From contig NW_027183960.1 of NCBI RefSeq assembly GCF_041296385.1, positions 2,155,001 through 2,219,000 of the forward strand: 64,000 bases of DNA, given 5' to 3'. The notes beneath the pieces were generated by a model that worked only from the letters and a program-made list of their open reading frames with translations, ran no database searches and was not told the origin of the DNA. A program made the translations under genes and the position numbers. Source of the DNA: Aphelocoma coerulescens (taxonomy: Eukaryota; Chordata; Aves; Passeriformes; Corvidae). This document shows positions 12,390 to 23,862 of the stretch, in pieces (position 1 is the first letter of the stretch; each line of letters starts with the position of its first letter).

Positions 12390-13340
12390 AGATACCAGAA
12401 CCTTTGGCCCTACCAATATTAAAGCAACTCCATTAAGAGAGTTCTTGCACTTCCTGAGGATTGGCAGAAGCCTATCTCATGATGTATGTTGCTGGGGGTC
12501 TTTTTAGACTGGCAAAAGGAGCTGTTGAAGGTTGCTTGATCTGTGCTAAAGCCAACAGCCAAGTTACAAAGTAACTTGCTAGAGGAGGGAGGCCTTGGGC
12601 TGCATGGCCCTTCCAAAGATGCCAGGTGGATTTTCCGGAGATGCCCCAAGTGGCAAGGCTTAATATCTTCTGGTAATCGTATGTCAGCTAGCAAGGTGGC
12701 CAGAAGTATTTCCAACTACTTCAGTAATGACAGGATCTGTTCTTAAGGCATTTTTGGAACAAATCATTCCAAGATACAGCATTGTAGAAGCAATAGATTC
12801 AGATAGGGGAACTCATTTTGCAGGAAAGATCCTTCAAGGGGTTTTGGCTTCTTTAGGAACACAATGGAACCTCCATAGGCCCTGGCACCCCCAGAGCTCG
12901 GCTCGGGTAGAAAACAATGAAGAGAGAAATAAACACCTTTTGAAGCTGGTAATAGAAACCAAGATGCCATGGGTAGGGCTTTGGACATTGGCTTTGGTGA
13001 GAATGAGGGCCCAAGCCAGAAGAGAGATTCAGTTATCTCCCTTTCAATCGTTGTTTGCAATTGCCCTGGTAAGTCTCCACCCAGTGGGGGGGGGGTAGAG
13101 GCAAGTGATGCATTTTTAAAACCATCTGTGGCCAGGATCCTGCTTCTTGTGAAACCCCTTCAACAGGAAACTCAGCTGGTGCAAGCCCGGCCTTTGGACT
13201 TTGCTGCTTTTAACATCCAACCAGGAGATTGAGTCCTAATTAAGGAGTAGAAAGAAGCGCCAGTGCTGGTGAAATGGCGTGGCCCATTCCAAGTGTCACT
13301 GACGACAGAAAACAGCCGTCAAGTAAGCTGAACACAGGTG
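12390..13340 (+). pseudogene. pol: ERV-B integrase remnant (copy 1)
   Basis: A decayed retroviral integrase, which would join viral cDNA to host DNA. The zinc-binding N-terminus survives in pieces, with a CxxC pair near 12540. The first catalytic aspartate context (QVDF-like) falls near 12628 among stops. The longest open part, 12727-13098, keeps the second aspartate in a DRGTHF context near 12805 and the third acidic residue in WHPQSS..VE near 12912. A 10-base G run at about 13085-13094 shifts the frame here. The C-terminal domain continues in another frame to about 13340. It is non-functional. Confidence 0.85.
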
Positions 13341-13559
13341 AACCCGTCACTCTCGGGTCAAGGTCTCTGAAGCCTCGGAGATTTGCACATCTCAGCTGGA
13401 GGAGAAGGCCGGGAGGCCGTGACTGACACTCTGCAGGAGTGGGCCGGAGCAGTAGGCAGTGCTTCGACATCGGAAGAAGCCCCGCAGTCCTACCTTCAGA
13501 CCGTCTGCTGAAATAGACTGTATAGGCATCCCTCCTCTAGAATCTCCACTCACTTGGGG

Positions 13560-15264
13560 GCTAATACTTGTGGCCATTTTGTTACGTTAAGTGGTTTCTG
13601 TGTCTTCAATTGCCACAGGTGCTGCAGAAGACAACGGGAAAATTAGACTAGCTAATTAGATGACACTATTAAAACATTTTCCTTACTAATTCTACTTTGA
13701 TATGGTTAGCTGAGTTTAGGCCAGGAGTGGGAGAATCAATTTGCAGCCTTAGGAGAAGAAGTAGCAAAAGTTTTTAACCTTAGCAATTGCTGGCTCTGTG
13801 GAGGGCCAGGAGGATCTGAAGAGTGGCCATAGTTGGCTAGCCCAGCTGAACCTAAATGGTGGGTCAATGTGAGGGCCACAGTGGGATGGGATTTGGGGCC
13901 AAAGAAGGAAGTTCATGGCCACTTCATTCTTCTCCAACAGGCACTTATTGCCTAAATAGGATAGGGCGTGTCTATGTAGGAAAAGGCAATTGTCAATTGA
14001 CTTTCCCTCTGGGCTTGAACAACTGGGTTTGGACCCCCAATTGCCCTCCTTCCAATTGTTCCAAATATCAAGGCAAATGCAATCAAATACCTGTTCGGCT
14101 CACTAACAGTAGCTGCGTAAGGCGTTCTTATCACACTTACCAAAAATATTTGGAAGCCTGTAAAGCAATGGGGAGGGACAAGGGGTTTTTTTGACCACCT
14201 GTTTTTGAGCAGTCCCCACAAAAATTCCACAAGTAGAAGACATGTTGTTTGTGATTATCAGTGGGAATGGCCACACCGGATTGGAACTCAAAGCCTTTTA
14301 GTGAGTTCTGCTCCAAATCCAACCAAGCAGCTTGCAGATGTAAATGTAGGTGGGAACCCTGTGCGGGAGCTTGGAAATGCAAATGCTGGGACCCTTATGG
14401 TGGGGCAACTCTTGTTGGAGGACCGTTAGGCCCGGGAATCCTGCTGTATTTTGAGCCACCAATTGATGACCATGGGTAGGTTCCTTTGCTAATGGAACAC
14501 GGGCTTTGAAAGGACAGTATTGGATTTGTGGCCAACATGCTTAGCTCAGGTTACCTCCAAACTGGTCAGGGATATGGTATATTTAGTAGACTGTTGTTCT
14601 TTTTGCTACTACAAGTTCTGGGAAATCGCTTAGGAATCAAAATCTGTGATGATTTAATTAGAGAAAAGCAGTCAGCTGATGCAGCCCTGGCTGGAGGGAG
14701 CACCCCAAAACGGGGAAATGATGAACGGCCAACAGAACAAGTTACCCAACACGATGGACCAGCCCCTTGGAAACCTAAGGAATTAATCCCAGATGCCTGG
14801 GAACCCATTTATCATTTGAAGGAGATAATTAGGTTACAAGCTGTCTCGGAAATAATTACCAACCAGCCAGCCACAGCGCTTGACCTTTTTGCTGAGCAAC
14901 CCACTTAAATGAGGAAAGCGGTATTTCAACATTGGATGGTATTAGATTATCTGTTGGCAGAAGAAGGAGGAGTTTGTGGGAAATTAAATGACTCGAGCTG
15001 CTGTTTGCAAGCAGATGACAGCAGAAAAGTGGTCAAACAAATAACAAAGGAAATAACGTCAGCTCGTGGACCTGTCCAAATGTTGAAAGGATGGGGATGG
15101 GACATGTTTTCATGGTTAACTGGCCAGCTCTGGGCTAAATGAATACGATTCCTCCTCTTACATGCTATAGCAACTCTCATCTTTTTACCATGTGTGACAC
15201 CATGCTGGCGGCAGCTCTTTCAGCAGGTGCTCAAGGGGATGCCGCTAGCAGCCATGCCTACCTG
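13560..15264 (+). pseudogene. env: ERV-B envelope remnant (copy 1)
   Basis: A broken envelope gene. The surface-subunit signature CWLC, the CxxC motif of gamma-type envelopes that pair covalently with the TM subunit, is at 13788-13799, with a stop soon after. Cysteine-rich SU pieces follow at 13856-14194 and 14261-14479. The TM part spans 14528-15264 in two pieces, with a heptad-like region, the [10 protein letters not shown] block typical of gamma-type TM ectodomains, and C-X7-CC at 14975-15004. A hydrophobic span follows 15142, across a stop. Several stops and frameshifts make it a pseudogene. Confidence 0.85.
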
Positions 15265-15407
15265 ATCCAGAAATGACTACAAAAGGACAGAAAAGGATGT
15301 CACTGCAAATAATAGCAAAACCCAAGAAGACTCCAGAAGAAAAAAATTAAATCCATGGTAATTAAGGTTTGTAAAGACAAATACAGAGCAAATAAAAAGA
15401 GGAGGGA

Positions 15408-15905
15408 TTAAAAGGAATGAGATGGATGAGTCTTTACAAAGAGACCGTGTGAATCGGCCTGTAGACAAGGCTAGGAAGTTATGGCTAGTGAAGTAACAGA
15501 AGAAACTAGGAGTTCTCTAGAACTGTTACTAATCATCAGAGACTGTTGATTAATCAAGGCCGTGTTAAATTCCTGAACCTAGAGCAAGGCAACAAAGACT
15601 TAAGAGCATTAGGAATGGGGTTCTTTTCTTTCTTCTCGATGCCAAGAGGGGGGTGCATATTAGAGGGGGGCGCATAGAGTAGGCAGTTCCGGAAGTCTGT
15701 ATCTCCCGAATACCTCAGCCAGTGGGGAAAAGGAAGAGGGTGCTGTGGCCGGGAACTTGGCATCAAAAGGGGGCTGCATCCCGCAACCGTTTGACAGACG
15801 CCATGGGAAAAGCCCCATGGACTCTCCCTGTAGTCGAAGAATGTTGCAGGACTCCTCTGTCTCCTTTTCGGATATAAACCTCAGGCATCGTGGATTAATT
15901 TTCCC
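15408..15905 (+). repeat. ERV-B 3' LTR fused to CpG island (copy 1)
   Basis: Preceded by a purine-rich tract (about 15395-15407) as expected at a 3' LTR start. U3 is retained up to a TATA-like GATATAAACC near 15870. Shortly after that the sequence becomes very GC-rich, so the normal R-U5 end cannot be seen. The TATA motif points into the island on the plus strand. Confidence 0.75.
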
Positions 15906-16850
15906 TAACGGCAGCGACCTGCCGCGTGGTCTCCGTGCTCCTCTCCAGCCCCCCGGAACGTGTAAAATAGTTCCCAGCGGCTCCCACCGCGCGTTGCAGA
16001 CGGCTGCGCGGCCCCGGGGCTGCCCGCAGTGCTCCCCTGCCCCGCCAGGGCTGCCCGCGGGCTGCGGAGCCGCCTCGCCACCGGCGCGGCCAGGGCTGGG
16101 GCCCTTCTCGACAGCAGCCGAGGGGCTGCGGAGCGGGCGGCTGCCGGACGATCAGCTATTTTATGCCGCGCGGTGCTGCCGCCTCCATCTAGCTCTCCAT
16201 CGCGCCGCCGCCCGCCGCCCGCCTGGCGCGCTCACGCTCGGCCGCGCTCGCCGCCCGCCCAGCCTCGCCGGAAGCTCTCCCGCCCGGGCTGTGCCCCGGC
16301 TCCGCCGGCAGCTCGGCAGGGCCCGGCCGCACGCGTGCTGCGTGGCTCGGAGCAGCCGCGTTGCGCCGCAGGCGACGGGGAAGGCGGGGCGGGCCGGCGC
16401 CGTCGTGGTAGCGCGAGGAGAGGAGCGCCCGGGCGGGGCGGCGAGCGGCGCGGCGGTGAGCGCTTCTGCTTCCTGTCGCTCGGCGGCCGCCCACGGCAGG
16501 TGCCGTGTGACCCCGCGGAGCGGCGGGGCCGGCCGGGCGGTGCGCGGCGAGGCTTTCGGCCAGCGGCGGCCACAGCGAGAGGCTGCTGGCACTGCCCGTG
16601 CCGGTGGAGAGAGCGGGGATCCGAGGCCGGCCTTCCCCGGGCGACGAGGGGAGGCCGCCTTTGCCGCGCTGCCCTCCGTGCAGCATGTGGCCGATTCCGG
16701 CGAACCCGGGGTCTCCGCAGCGGCGCGGGCGGGAGGGAGTGGGGAGCGCGCTCGGTGCCGTGCCGGCCGCTCCCGGCCAGCGCTGCGCTGCGCCGAGGCG
16801 TTTTCCCGCCCGTCCTGGGAAGGACATAAGCGACACCGTAGTTGGAGCTT
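15906..16850. promoter_or_regulatory. CpG island (copy 1)
   Basis: About 0.95 kb of extremely GC- and CpG-rich DNA with Sp1-like GC boxes (GGCGGGGCGGG at 16383-16393, GGGCGGGGCG at 16431-16440). It resembles the promoter and first exon of a host gene, possibly bidirectional. A GCGGTGAGC splice-donor-like sequence lies near 16453 on the plus strand. Long open frames on both strands (up to 385 codons) reflect the lack of AT-rich stop codons. No protein family is recognised. This copy has a 30-bp segment (about 16060-16090) that the inverted copy lacks. Confidence 0.7.
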
Positions 16851-17602
16851 AGCTGTCAGGGGGTACAACTTCCCTCCATTGGCGACCTCCTTTTCCCTCT
16901 GATTCAGCTACCTTGTGGTAGGTGCGATGGTGCTGAAGAAGGGTGGCGGCTTGGCACAGTTGCTGTCATAGGTGGTGCGAGAGCTCCACGCAAGGAGCTT
17001 TGAGTGGCATGTGTGAGGGTAGGAGGGTACGGCACCCATAGCTGAAGGCAAAAAAGGTCAGGGCATGTCATCAGCCGCAGTCGTGCTAAGTTGTTCATCT
17101 TTGCAAACTGCTTGCCGAGTTGTTCCTTTCTTAGGTAATGGGGGCTTGTATCAACCAGAACTGCAAATGGTCAGTATTTGCAGAGAAGGTTACTTGGACT
17201 GTTGTTGAAGTGAGTGTAGCAGTTTCTATGGCATTCTGCAAAAAAAGTGACAGGTCTCCCTGTGTTCCCCAGTTCTTAACAAAGATGAAGTTAACAAACC
17301 CCTGAAAAGAGGTTTTGCAAAACTTCAGGGATATTTTCCTACTAGTACTGTAGAGACAACCATAGTCACCTTGTCTTTCCAAAAGTGAAGGTTCCCTATT
17401 TTTGTCCAAGAGCATCAAGTGCTTTTGATCAGCGTTTGTGTGCATGCATTAGCCTCATTCTTGCTCTTCCTTGGAGAACTTTTACAATACTCACATGATC
17501 TGTGTAGGCTGCAGACTGCAGTGGTGAACTTCAAGGCTTCCAGCAGAAGGGAGATGCTATCCACATTTTGGATTCTCCTTAGCCTGAACCTTCAACGTCC
17601 AA
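16851..17602. repeat. Large inverted repeat, left arm end with empty ERV-A site
   Basis: This segment is the reverse complement of 23153-23862 plus the first bases after 33958. The arm ends at about 17602. Near 16872-16875 it contains the uninterrupted target into which ERV-A inserted in the other arm. A 6-bp hairpin (AGCTCC at 16982-16987, GGAGCT at 16994-16999) is deleted from the other arm. I see no gene in it. Confidence 0.88.
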
Positions 17603-20600
17603 GGCTTCACTTTTCAAGCAGTTGGAAGAGCTCCAAATTAAGACATGAACAGGTCTTAATTGACCTTGCCACCGCCTCAGTTAGTCAAGTAATGCTGTGC
17701 ATTGGATTTGACTAGTGCAACATGTGCTTAAAATATGTAGAGTAACTCCTCGATTACCCTCTCAGAAGGGTTGGAATGGAGAACAAGGAGTTCCCAAGAC
17801 AAATATTTGGTGTACGAGGAGTAGAATTTAGGAGTTGATTGCAGAGCACTGCATGCACAAATGTCTAAGGAGAATCCATCTTTTGATGTCCCATCTATGC
17901 TTGTTCTCATTTGAAATCCTGCACATTCTGCAGGCTGGTTTTGTTAGGCTTGGGGCTGGGGAAGGAGTGATGGTGGGGGAGGAGTGGGTGTTGGTTTTGG
18001 GTTATTTTTTTGTTTCCAGAATAGTGTACACAGAACTTGTGCCCAAAACCAGCAGTAGGAAACAATGCAGGTATAAAAGAAGGTCACAGAAATGTCAGAT
18101 AATACGAATCTGAAAGCGCTTCAGTATTTTACTCAGGAGTTTCACTCTAACAAGGTGATTTTCCATCACAGAAATGTAGTGGCAGGCTTATGCCATGCTA
18201 GAAGTGATGACCTTTCTCTGCCCCAAATTGAGCAGCAAAAGGTTTTGGCTCTTAATTTGAACCCCTGAGCCAGCTGTGTTTCAGGCTGCAGAAGCTGCAG
18301 CTGTTGTGGCAGACGCGGGGTGCAGCCCTGCCTGCCAGTTCCGAGCTGGCCTGCGCTGGTGGCAGCCGTCAGCGCCCGGGGTCCCCTGTGCCACCCATGC
18401 CAGGGCTCTGCCTGCCTGCCTCGCAGCCCTGGTAGCCTCAGGGAAACATCGCACTACTCCATCTGCTTTAAAAACAAACAAGCAAACAAAAAGCTCCCTG
18501 TAAATATATGTAGAAGTCTTGAAACTAATTCTCAGCGCTTGCTCGGAGTTTGTTGATGGAGCAAATGGATTTTGGATAAACTGCTATTGCTAGTACTACT
18601 TAGGTTCCTAAACTTCAGAAGGGAGGCTATGGTGGTCACGTACCCCTGAGGAATGTTGGGAACAGTAAGACAGCTCAGTCATTTCAAGGTGGCCAGAAAA
18701 TGGGTGTGGCAGTGGAGTGGACACTCTGTGAGTAGGTAGCCTTAAGTCATGTAACGACATGCACTTCAGTGGGAATTTTGCATCAACACCAAGAGATTGT
18801 GTCATGATGTGTTGCGTAACAACAAATTGGGCCAAAATTCTGCTGATTTTGACCAAGGTGGATGGGCCACCTTCACTTAAGCTGGCAAAGGGACATAAGT
18901 CAATGATGTTTGAAAAACAGCCATGAAACATAGCCCCTTTAGTTTGTTGCTCTGTTGCAAGTCTGCAAAGCTCTGTTGACAGGTCATTGGAAGTAGCTGT
19001 TGGAATCTAAGTGCAGTTGGACGCTTTGTCAGTCAGCATCAGCAGGAGGCTTAACGGTTTAGGTTGAGAGGTGGTGCATGGTTTTTTTTCAGAGGAATGG
19101 CCCAGTGAAGAGCAGTGTTCACTGCCATGACTACCGTTGTAGCCTTCAAGAGCAATGGTTCATTCAGAGAGAACTTCCTTGGTTCTGCTGGTTTGGTTTC
19201 GCAGCTGGAGCAAAGGTACAGCACTGGAAGCAATTCCTAGGGCAGAAGCGGGAGATATCCGAAGCTCTGGACTTCGTTGCCTAAGTGAGCGTAGTCTAAT
19301 TGGAAGAGTGGTGAGCATCAGTGATATCAGATTTTTTACAAGTTCTTAATTCTGTCAAAACAAGAAAGAAGGAGAGTGATGAAGATGAAATCCTTTCCTC
19401 TTCAATCTGCCTATGCAACAACTTCAGCTGTAGTTGTAATGTGTATTCACCTATTTTGAATTGCCCAAAACCAGGCCTAGAGATGCTTCAGAGTCAGAGA
19501 AGCGGGTATTTGCTTTATTCGGCGCTGGGTGCATGGGGGATCACTCCTCCTAACACACACACACAGAGCACTCCATACAGTCCAGCATTATGTGTAAAAT
19601 TTATGAACATTCATCACAATTCTTGGGATAGGAGTGGTTCTAGAAATTACTTCTCGGAAGTCATTAATATCATTAGCATACGTGCCATGCATGCGCTGTG
19701 TACGCTGATGGGCGCACTGAGGAAGGCTCCTCTTCTTCCTCGAGGGTCTTTCTGATGAAGATCAGTAGTCTTTGTCACAATGCACTTTTTACCTTTCTTT
19801 CTGGAGCATGCACAGTTCTTCGGTGGCTGATGCAGCGATCTCTGTGCCGGTTTTCAAAAGATCCTGTTCCTCTTATCTTGACAAGATTAAGGCGAATCCT
19901 GCTGCTTAGGTTTTGTGATTAACATTTGCTGTCTCTTAGTAGTTCACTCGTGTTTACATGAGTTAACTATGGATCAACCCCCTTCTCAATTTTAGCACTG
20001 AAAGGATATTAGAGTCATTTAAAGAGATGTCTCCTATGGAGTACTATAAAACTGCCATAATGGTAAGACGTTTTCATACAGTAGTTTTAGCACAGAAGTA
20101 ATATATGTACAATCTTGGATGTTTCATCCTGCTGGCTCAGGAGCCAGTATTGAACTTTTCTCCTTTAAATCCAGTCTTAGAGCTCTGCAAGGATCACTGC
20201 AGCATGACGTTGTGACAAGGGGATGCTGATTCATGCATAAACCTTTGACGCTTTCCTTCTATCTTCAAGCAGCTTTGAAAACCAGTGATTATCTGGCATG
20301 TTGCGACTTGAGAGTCATGGTAAAGGTTTCACCAAACACTTTGTAATATCAGGCTACAGCTTTCATTCCTAAGGAAAGAGCATTGAGCAGATTGCTGGCA
20401 AAATGCTGAAAGAATAAGCCAAAACCAAAATCCTTTAATGGGAAAGATGGAAAAAATTTAGATGTGTTTATTTGAACTAAAAATAATGTGGACCAAGCCT
20501 AAATGTATTTCACACTAAATTCTTAGAACTGATTTTAAGGGAAGAAGTGAGAAAGATGAATTCCCAAGCGGAATTTTCAGCAGCATAATATTGAGCATTT

Positions 20601-21230
20601 ATTAGTAGAACAAAGGCATATCACAGTGCAGGAGCACTTAGCAATATTGCTAGAGGCGTGGCTCCATTCATTTTACTGTGAACTTTAGTACTTCTTTAAA
20701 CATAGTCCTTAAGCCCAGAAAGTCATTTACACTTCACTCAACTTTCCCCCCTCCGTCTCTGCCCCCTTGCGCCAGCACACGCCAGCACACTGCCACCTCG
20801 GTCCTCTGAGTAGCTCCAGAATTGAAGGCAGGCACCCCCCTCCGGTGCCTCCTCAGTCTCCAACCTAATTTGTAGTTGATGGGTTCTTTGGGAGGTGTGA
20901 GTTTTGATGAGATAACAGACTTCCTGGGATGCATGCGGTTTATCTTCTTTGTTTCTTGAAGATGTCTTGGTTTCCACCTCTGTAATTTCTCAACTGAAAG
21001 GACATTTATTATCATGTGTTTCTTCCTACGTTTCCCAACATGTTACCACTCATTCGAAGTTACAATTTACTCTAGTCTTGTTTTTACTTACCTATATTTT
21101 ACCTTAACACTATTTCTACATAGTACATTCTCACTTCTAAATGTTAAAGTGATAGATGCGAAAGACAAAATTTATCGTTCACTCATTTATCACAGGAGGA
21201 ATGTGTTAGCTGCTTGTGTTGCAGTTCACT
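17603..21230. other. Single-copy spacer of the large inverted repeat, no recognised gene
   Basis: AT-richer DNA with ordinary stop density. It includes a GC-richer patch at about 18270-18440 and a short CA run near 19554. Open frames of 60-144 codons (for example 19321-19755) show no recognised domain. The second copy is 58203-61830, with isolated differences such as those near 18165, 19132 and 20144. It could be intronic or intergenic DNA caught in the amplicon. Confidence 0.5.
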
Positions 21231-21619
21231 TGTAATTGTGGTCTATTACCGCAGGCCTGGGCCCTAGGGTGTATCACTGTGTCCCGCAGCCATAGGGAGG
21301 AGGAGGAGAGAAGATCCAGCAGGCAGGAATTGTGCACCAAGATTTATTCATTTAATTATTTCACAAACTCTTTTACAGACTTTTTTCTTCATAGTCTAAT
21401 TGGACAAAGGATCAGCCCCCCCCCTTGGGGTGATTGGCTAAAATCCTAAACCATCCATTGTCAAAATATTTTTCTACTAGACCATAAACCAGACTTTTCA
21501 AGGTTGCAGGTGGCTTGGTTGTTTACATACTCTGCTACCTCTTCTGTGAGAGAGAAAAGTCTCTCACAGACTTAGAAAATAGCAAGAAAATCCTCGCTAG
21601 CAGCATTTTGGTATCTACA
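21231..21619 (-). repeat. Betaretroviral-type 3' LTR (unit 1)
   Basis: On the minus strand it begins TGTAGATACC immediately after a polypurine tract, ends in CA and includes an AATAAA-type signal near 21345. Length is 389 bp. A C/G homopolymer lies at about 21416-21425. The matching copy is 61831-62219. Confidence 0.75.
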
Positions 21620-21748
21620 ATTCCCCCTTTTTGTTTGATAAGATAACAACTCCACTATTAATCCTAAATAGAAATTTACATCAGTTATTAATTCTAAATA
21701 TGTCCTTAAGGCTTTAACGATCTGACTCCATAACAAGAAATTTAAAGT

Positions 21749-22105
21749 TCAGTCTCTGCTTGTGGAAGGACCATCCCAGTCTCTGCTTGTAGAAGGACCA
21801 TCTGCCTGATGGTCAACATCTTGGTCATCATCAGAAGAGTCTGATGGCTGATGATCTACATTCTGGTGGCCACTTGGATGGTTGGTGTTCTGGTCATCAT
21901 TTGGAGGTTGCCTGTTCTGCCTCTGGTGCCGTAGGGCAGGGCGAACACATTTTGCAGCTAGCCACCGTACCCCAGTATCTGTAGAAACGCAAGCATAGCC
22001 ACGACCCCAAACCATAAGTTCCCGCAGGCCTTCCCACTGGTTAGTGAGTAAATTCCACACCCAGACTTTTGCCCAGGGCAGTTGTCTCTTGCCTGCAGAT
22101 TGCAA
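21749..22105 (-). pseudogene. pol: Betaretroviral integrase C-terminal fragment (unit 1)
   Basis: The open frame carries the conserved C-terminal pattern of betaretroviral integrases (TNQWEGL...VWGRGYACV....RWLAAKCVRP). This is the SH3-like DNA-binding domain at the end of pol. A hydrophilic tail rich in Asp, His and Gln with two short repeats follows. The catalytic core is not present upstream, so the fragment is inert. Confidence 0.8.
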
Positions 22106-22198
22106 TGAGAGAAAGTGATTCAGAAGAACAGGATTCTTTGAATTTTGTGGTACCGTAAGGTGATTAATTGTATACGAGCTTTTGCTAGTCGGCTTCAG

Positions 22199-22340
22199 TA
22201 ACCAAATTCAAAGGTTCCTGTGAGAATCGTTGAAAAGCCATGATAACAGCCCTTAATTCAACTAACTAAGCAGAGTCTGACTCGGATTGGTGTGTTATCA
22301 ACCACTGCAAAGGCAGTGTAGGATACTGTGCACCTTTGCG
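22199..22340 (-). pseudogene. pol: RNase H fragment of betaretroviral pol (unit 1)
   Basis: One minus-strand frame reads through a short stretch resembling the RNase H region around its catalytic glutamate (AxLVELRAV, followed by PLNLVT). An in-frame TAG falls just before LVELRAV. It sits between protease and integrase scraps with RT missing, so internal deletions joined it there. The unit-2 copy has a one-base difference near 62897. Confidence 0.6.
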
Positions 22341-22379
22341 CACAGTGACCCCTGCTAAAAATTTGTCCCGATCCGTATG

Positions 22380-22789
22380 CCCCAGGCTGCCAACACATCC
22401 CGTCCCCAAAGGTTAAGGGAAGTGGTAGTAACATAAGGCCTAATTGTAGCTGTGTGCCCCTCTGAGTCCTTCACCGTCACAGGCCGTTCGCTTCAATAGC
22501 TCTGTGTGGTTCATCCTCATCCTGTGATGGCCGATCCCACTGGGGGTAAAGGCCATGAGGGAGGCCACGCAGAGAAGGAGATGATAGTTACATCAGCACC
22601 AGTATCAATCAAACCTTGAAGCTGAGTCCAGGGCGGACGGGCGTTCGGCAGGATCAGGGTACACGTCATCTGTGGCCTTTGGTCAGAGATGTCTGCAGTC
22701 CAGAAGGCCTGCAGAAGTCCTGTAGATCCACTGCTGTTATCTTTGTGAGTTTGTTGTTCTATCCTGGGGACACAAGACTTAAAAGGCAC
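22380..22789 (-). pseudogene. pro: Betaretroviral protease fragment (unit 1)
   Basis: Aspartic protease of a betaretrovirus-like element. The active-site DTGAD is encoded at 22592-22606 (complement), within the expected LQGLIDTGADVTII context. The flap-side WP..WPL pattern follows. After a frame break near 22516, the C-terminal RPYV...LWGRDVL motif is readable at about 22380-22450. The gag-pro junction is not visible. Confidence 0.8.
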
Positions 22790-22860
22790 TAATTTAGCAA
22801 GGCAGGTCTTTTCAGGAATAGTTACAGGGGGTTTTCAAATTCCCTATAAAACTGAGGACA

Positions 22861-23152
22861 AGGCTCCGAGGAGCGGATTCCCATCAATCCGACCTCATCC
22901 TCATCCTATCGCATTAAACCTGTTAGAAGCCAGACCTGAACAGCCCCTCTCTTCCTTTGTCTCTGAGCTAACGTGAGCCGACATCAACGGCTCCTGCCGT
23001 GTTTCCCTCTGCAAAGAAGCCAGCTAGCTAGCCCAGCAAGCTCTTTTCCTGATCCCGAAGTCGCTTCAGCGACGCGTGGAGGTAACGCAGCTGGACTGTC
23101 TCTGACCAGGGGCACGCCAGAGTCAGTGCCTCGAGCACCAAACGCTGCGTTA
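22861..23152. other. Spacer remainder, no recognised gene
   Basis: About 290 bp between the betaretroviral remnant and the second arm end. No coding, RNA or repeat signal is seen. Confidence 0.4.
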
Positions 23153-23862
23153 TTGGACATTGAAGGTTCAGGCTAAGGAGAATCCAAAACGTGGACAGCA
23201 TCTCCCTTCTGCTGGAAGCCTTGAAGTTCACCACTGCAGTCTGCAGCCTACACAGATCATGTGAGTATTGTAAAAGTTCTCCAAGGAAGAGCAAGAACGA
23301 GGCTAATGCATGCACACAAACGCTGATCAAAAGCACTTGATGCTCTTGGACAAAAATAGGGAACCTTCACTTTTGGAAAGACAAGGTGACTATGGTTGTC
23401 TCTACAGTACTAGTAGGAAAATATCCCTGAAGTTTTGCAAAACCTCTTTTCAGGGGTTTGTTAACTTCATCTTTGTTAAGAACTGGGGAACACAGGGAGA
23501 CCTGTCACTTTTTTTGCAGAATGCCATAGAAACTGCTACACTCACTTCAACAACAGTCCAAGTAACCTTCTCTGCAAATACTGACCATTTGCAGTTCTGG
23601 TTGATACAAGCCCCCATTACCTAAGAAAGGAACAACTCGGCAAGCAGTTTGCATAGATGAACAACTTAGCACGACTGCGGCTGATGACATGCCCTGACCT
23701 TTTTTGCCTTCAGCTATGGGTGCCGTACCCTCCTACCCTCACACATGCCACTCAAAGATCCACCTGTGACAGCAACTGTGCCAAGCCGCCACCCTTCTTC
23801 AGCACCATCGCACCTACCACAAGGTAGCTGAATCAGAGGGAAAAGGAGGTCGCCAATGGAGG
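23153..23862. repeat. Large inverted repeat, right arm end (interrupted by ERV-A)
   Basis: Reverse complement of about 16876-17602, with a ~21-bp deletion near 23758 relative to that arm. The arm resumes at 33959, after ERV-A, with the sequence leading into the inverted CpG island. The last four bases before the LTR (GAGG, 23859-23862) are the target-site duplicate. Confidence 0.88.

Larger units (their letters stand above)
11766..15905 (+). mobile_element. ERV-B copy 1: internally deleted gamma-like endogenous retrovirus
   Basis: Order on the plus strand: LTR (11766 to about 12206, truncated), integrase remnant, env remnant, second LTR (15408 to about 15905, also cut short). Gag, protease and reverse transcriptase are absent. 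The first LTR breaks off at CTCCTTTTTGG and continues directly into pol sequence, so one deletion removed the LTR 3' end through most of pol. The LTRs are clearly related but have many substitutions, so this is an old insertion. It lies in both arms of the large inverted repeat, so it predates the palindrome. Confidence 0.85.
21231..22860 (-). mobile_element. Betaretrovirus-like ERV remnant (unit 1)
   Basis: Read on the minus strand from high to low coordinates: protease, an RNase H scrap, the integrase C-terminus, a polypurine tract (complement of 21620-21632) and a 389-bp LTR (21231-21619, TG...CA). Reverse transcriptase and the integrase core are missing, as are gag and env. No 5' LTR is recognised above 22860. 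The element sits in the spacer, outside the palindrome arms. Confidence 0.8.

Noticed and set aside
15745..16902. 385-codon plus-strand frame and overlapping long minus-strand frames in the CpG island.
   Set aside because: Long overlapping frames on both strands are expected in very GC-rich DNA. This one also starts inside an LTR and crosses the LTR-island junction.
19290..19325. Short resemblance of a translated stretch (GRVVSIS) to the mitochondrial ATP synthase alpha subunit, a sex-linked gene in birds.
   Set aside because: The neighbouring residues in the same frame do not continue the match, so it is chance similarity.
19321..19755. 144-codon frame in the spacer with a Lys/Glu/Asp-rich start.
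   Set aside because: No recognisable domain, no splice structure I can defend, and ordinary length for AT-balanced non-coding DNA.
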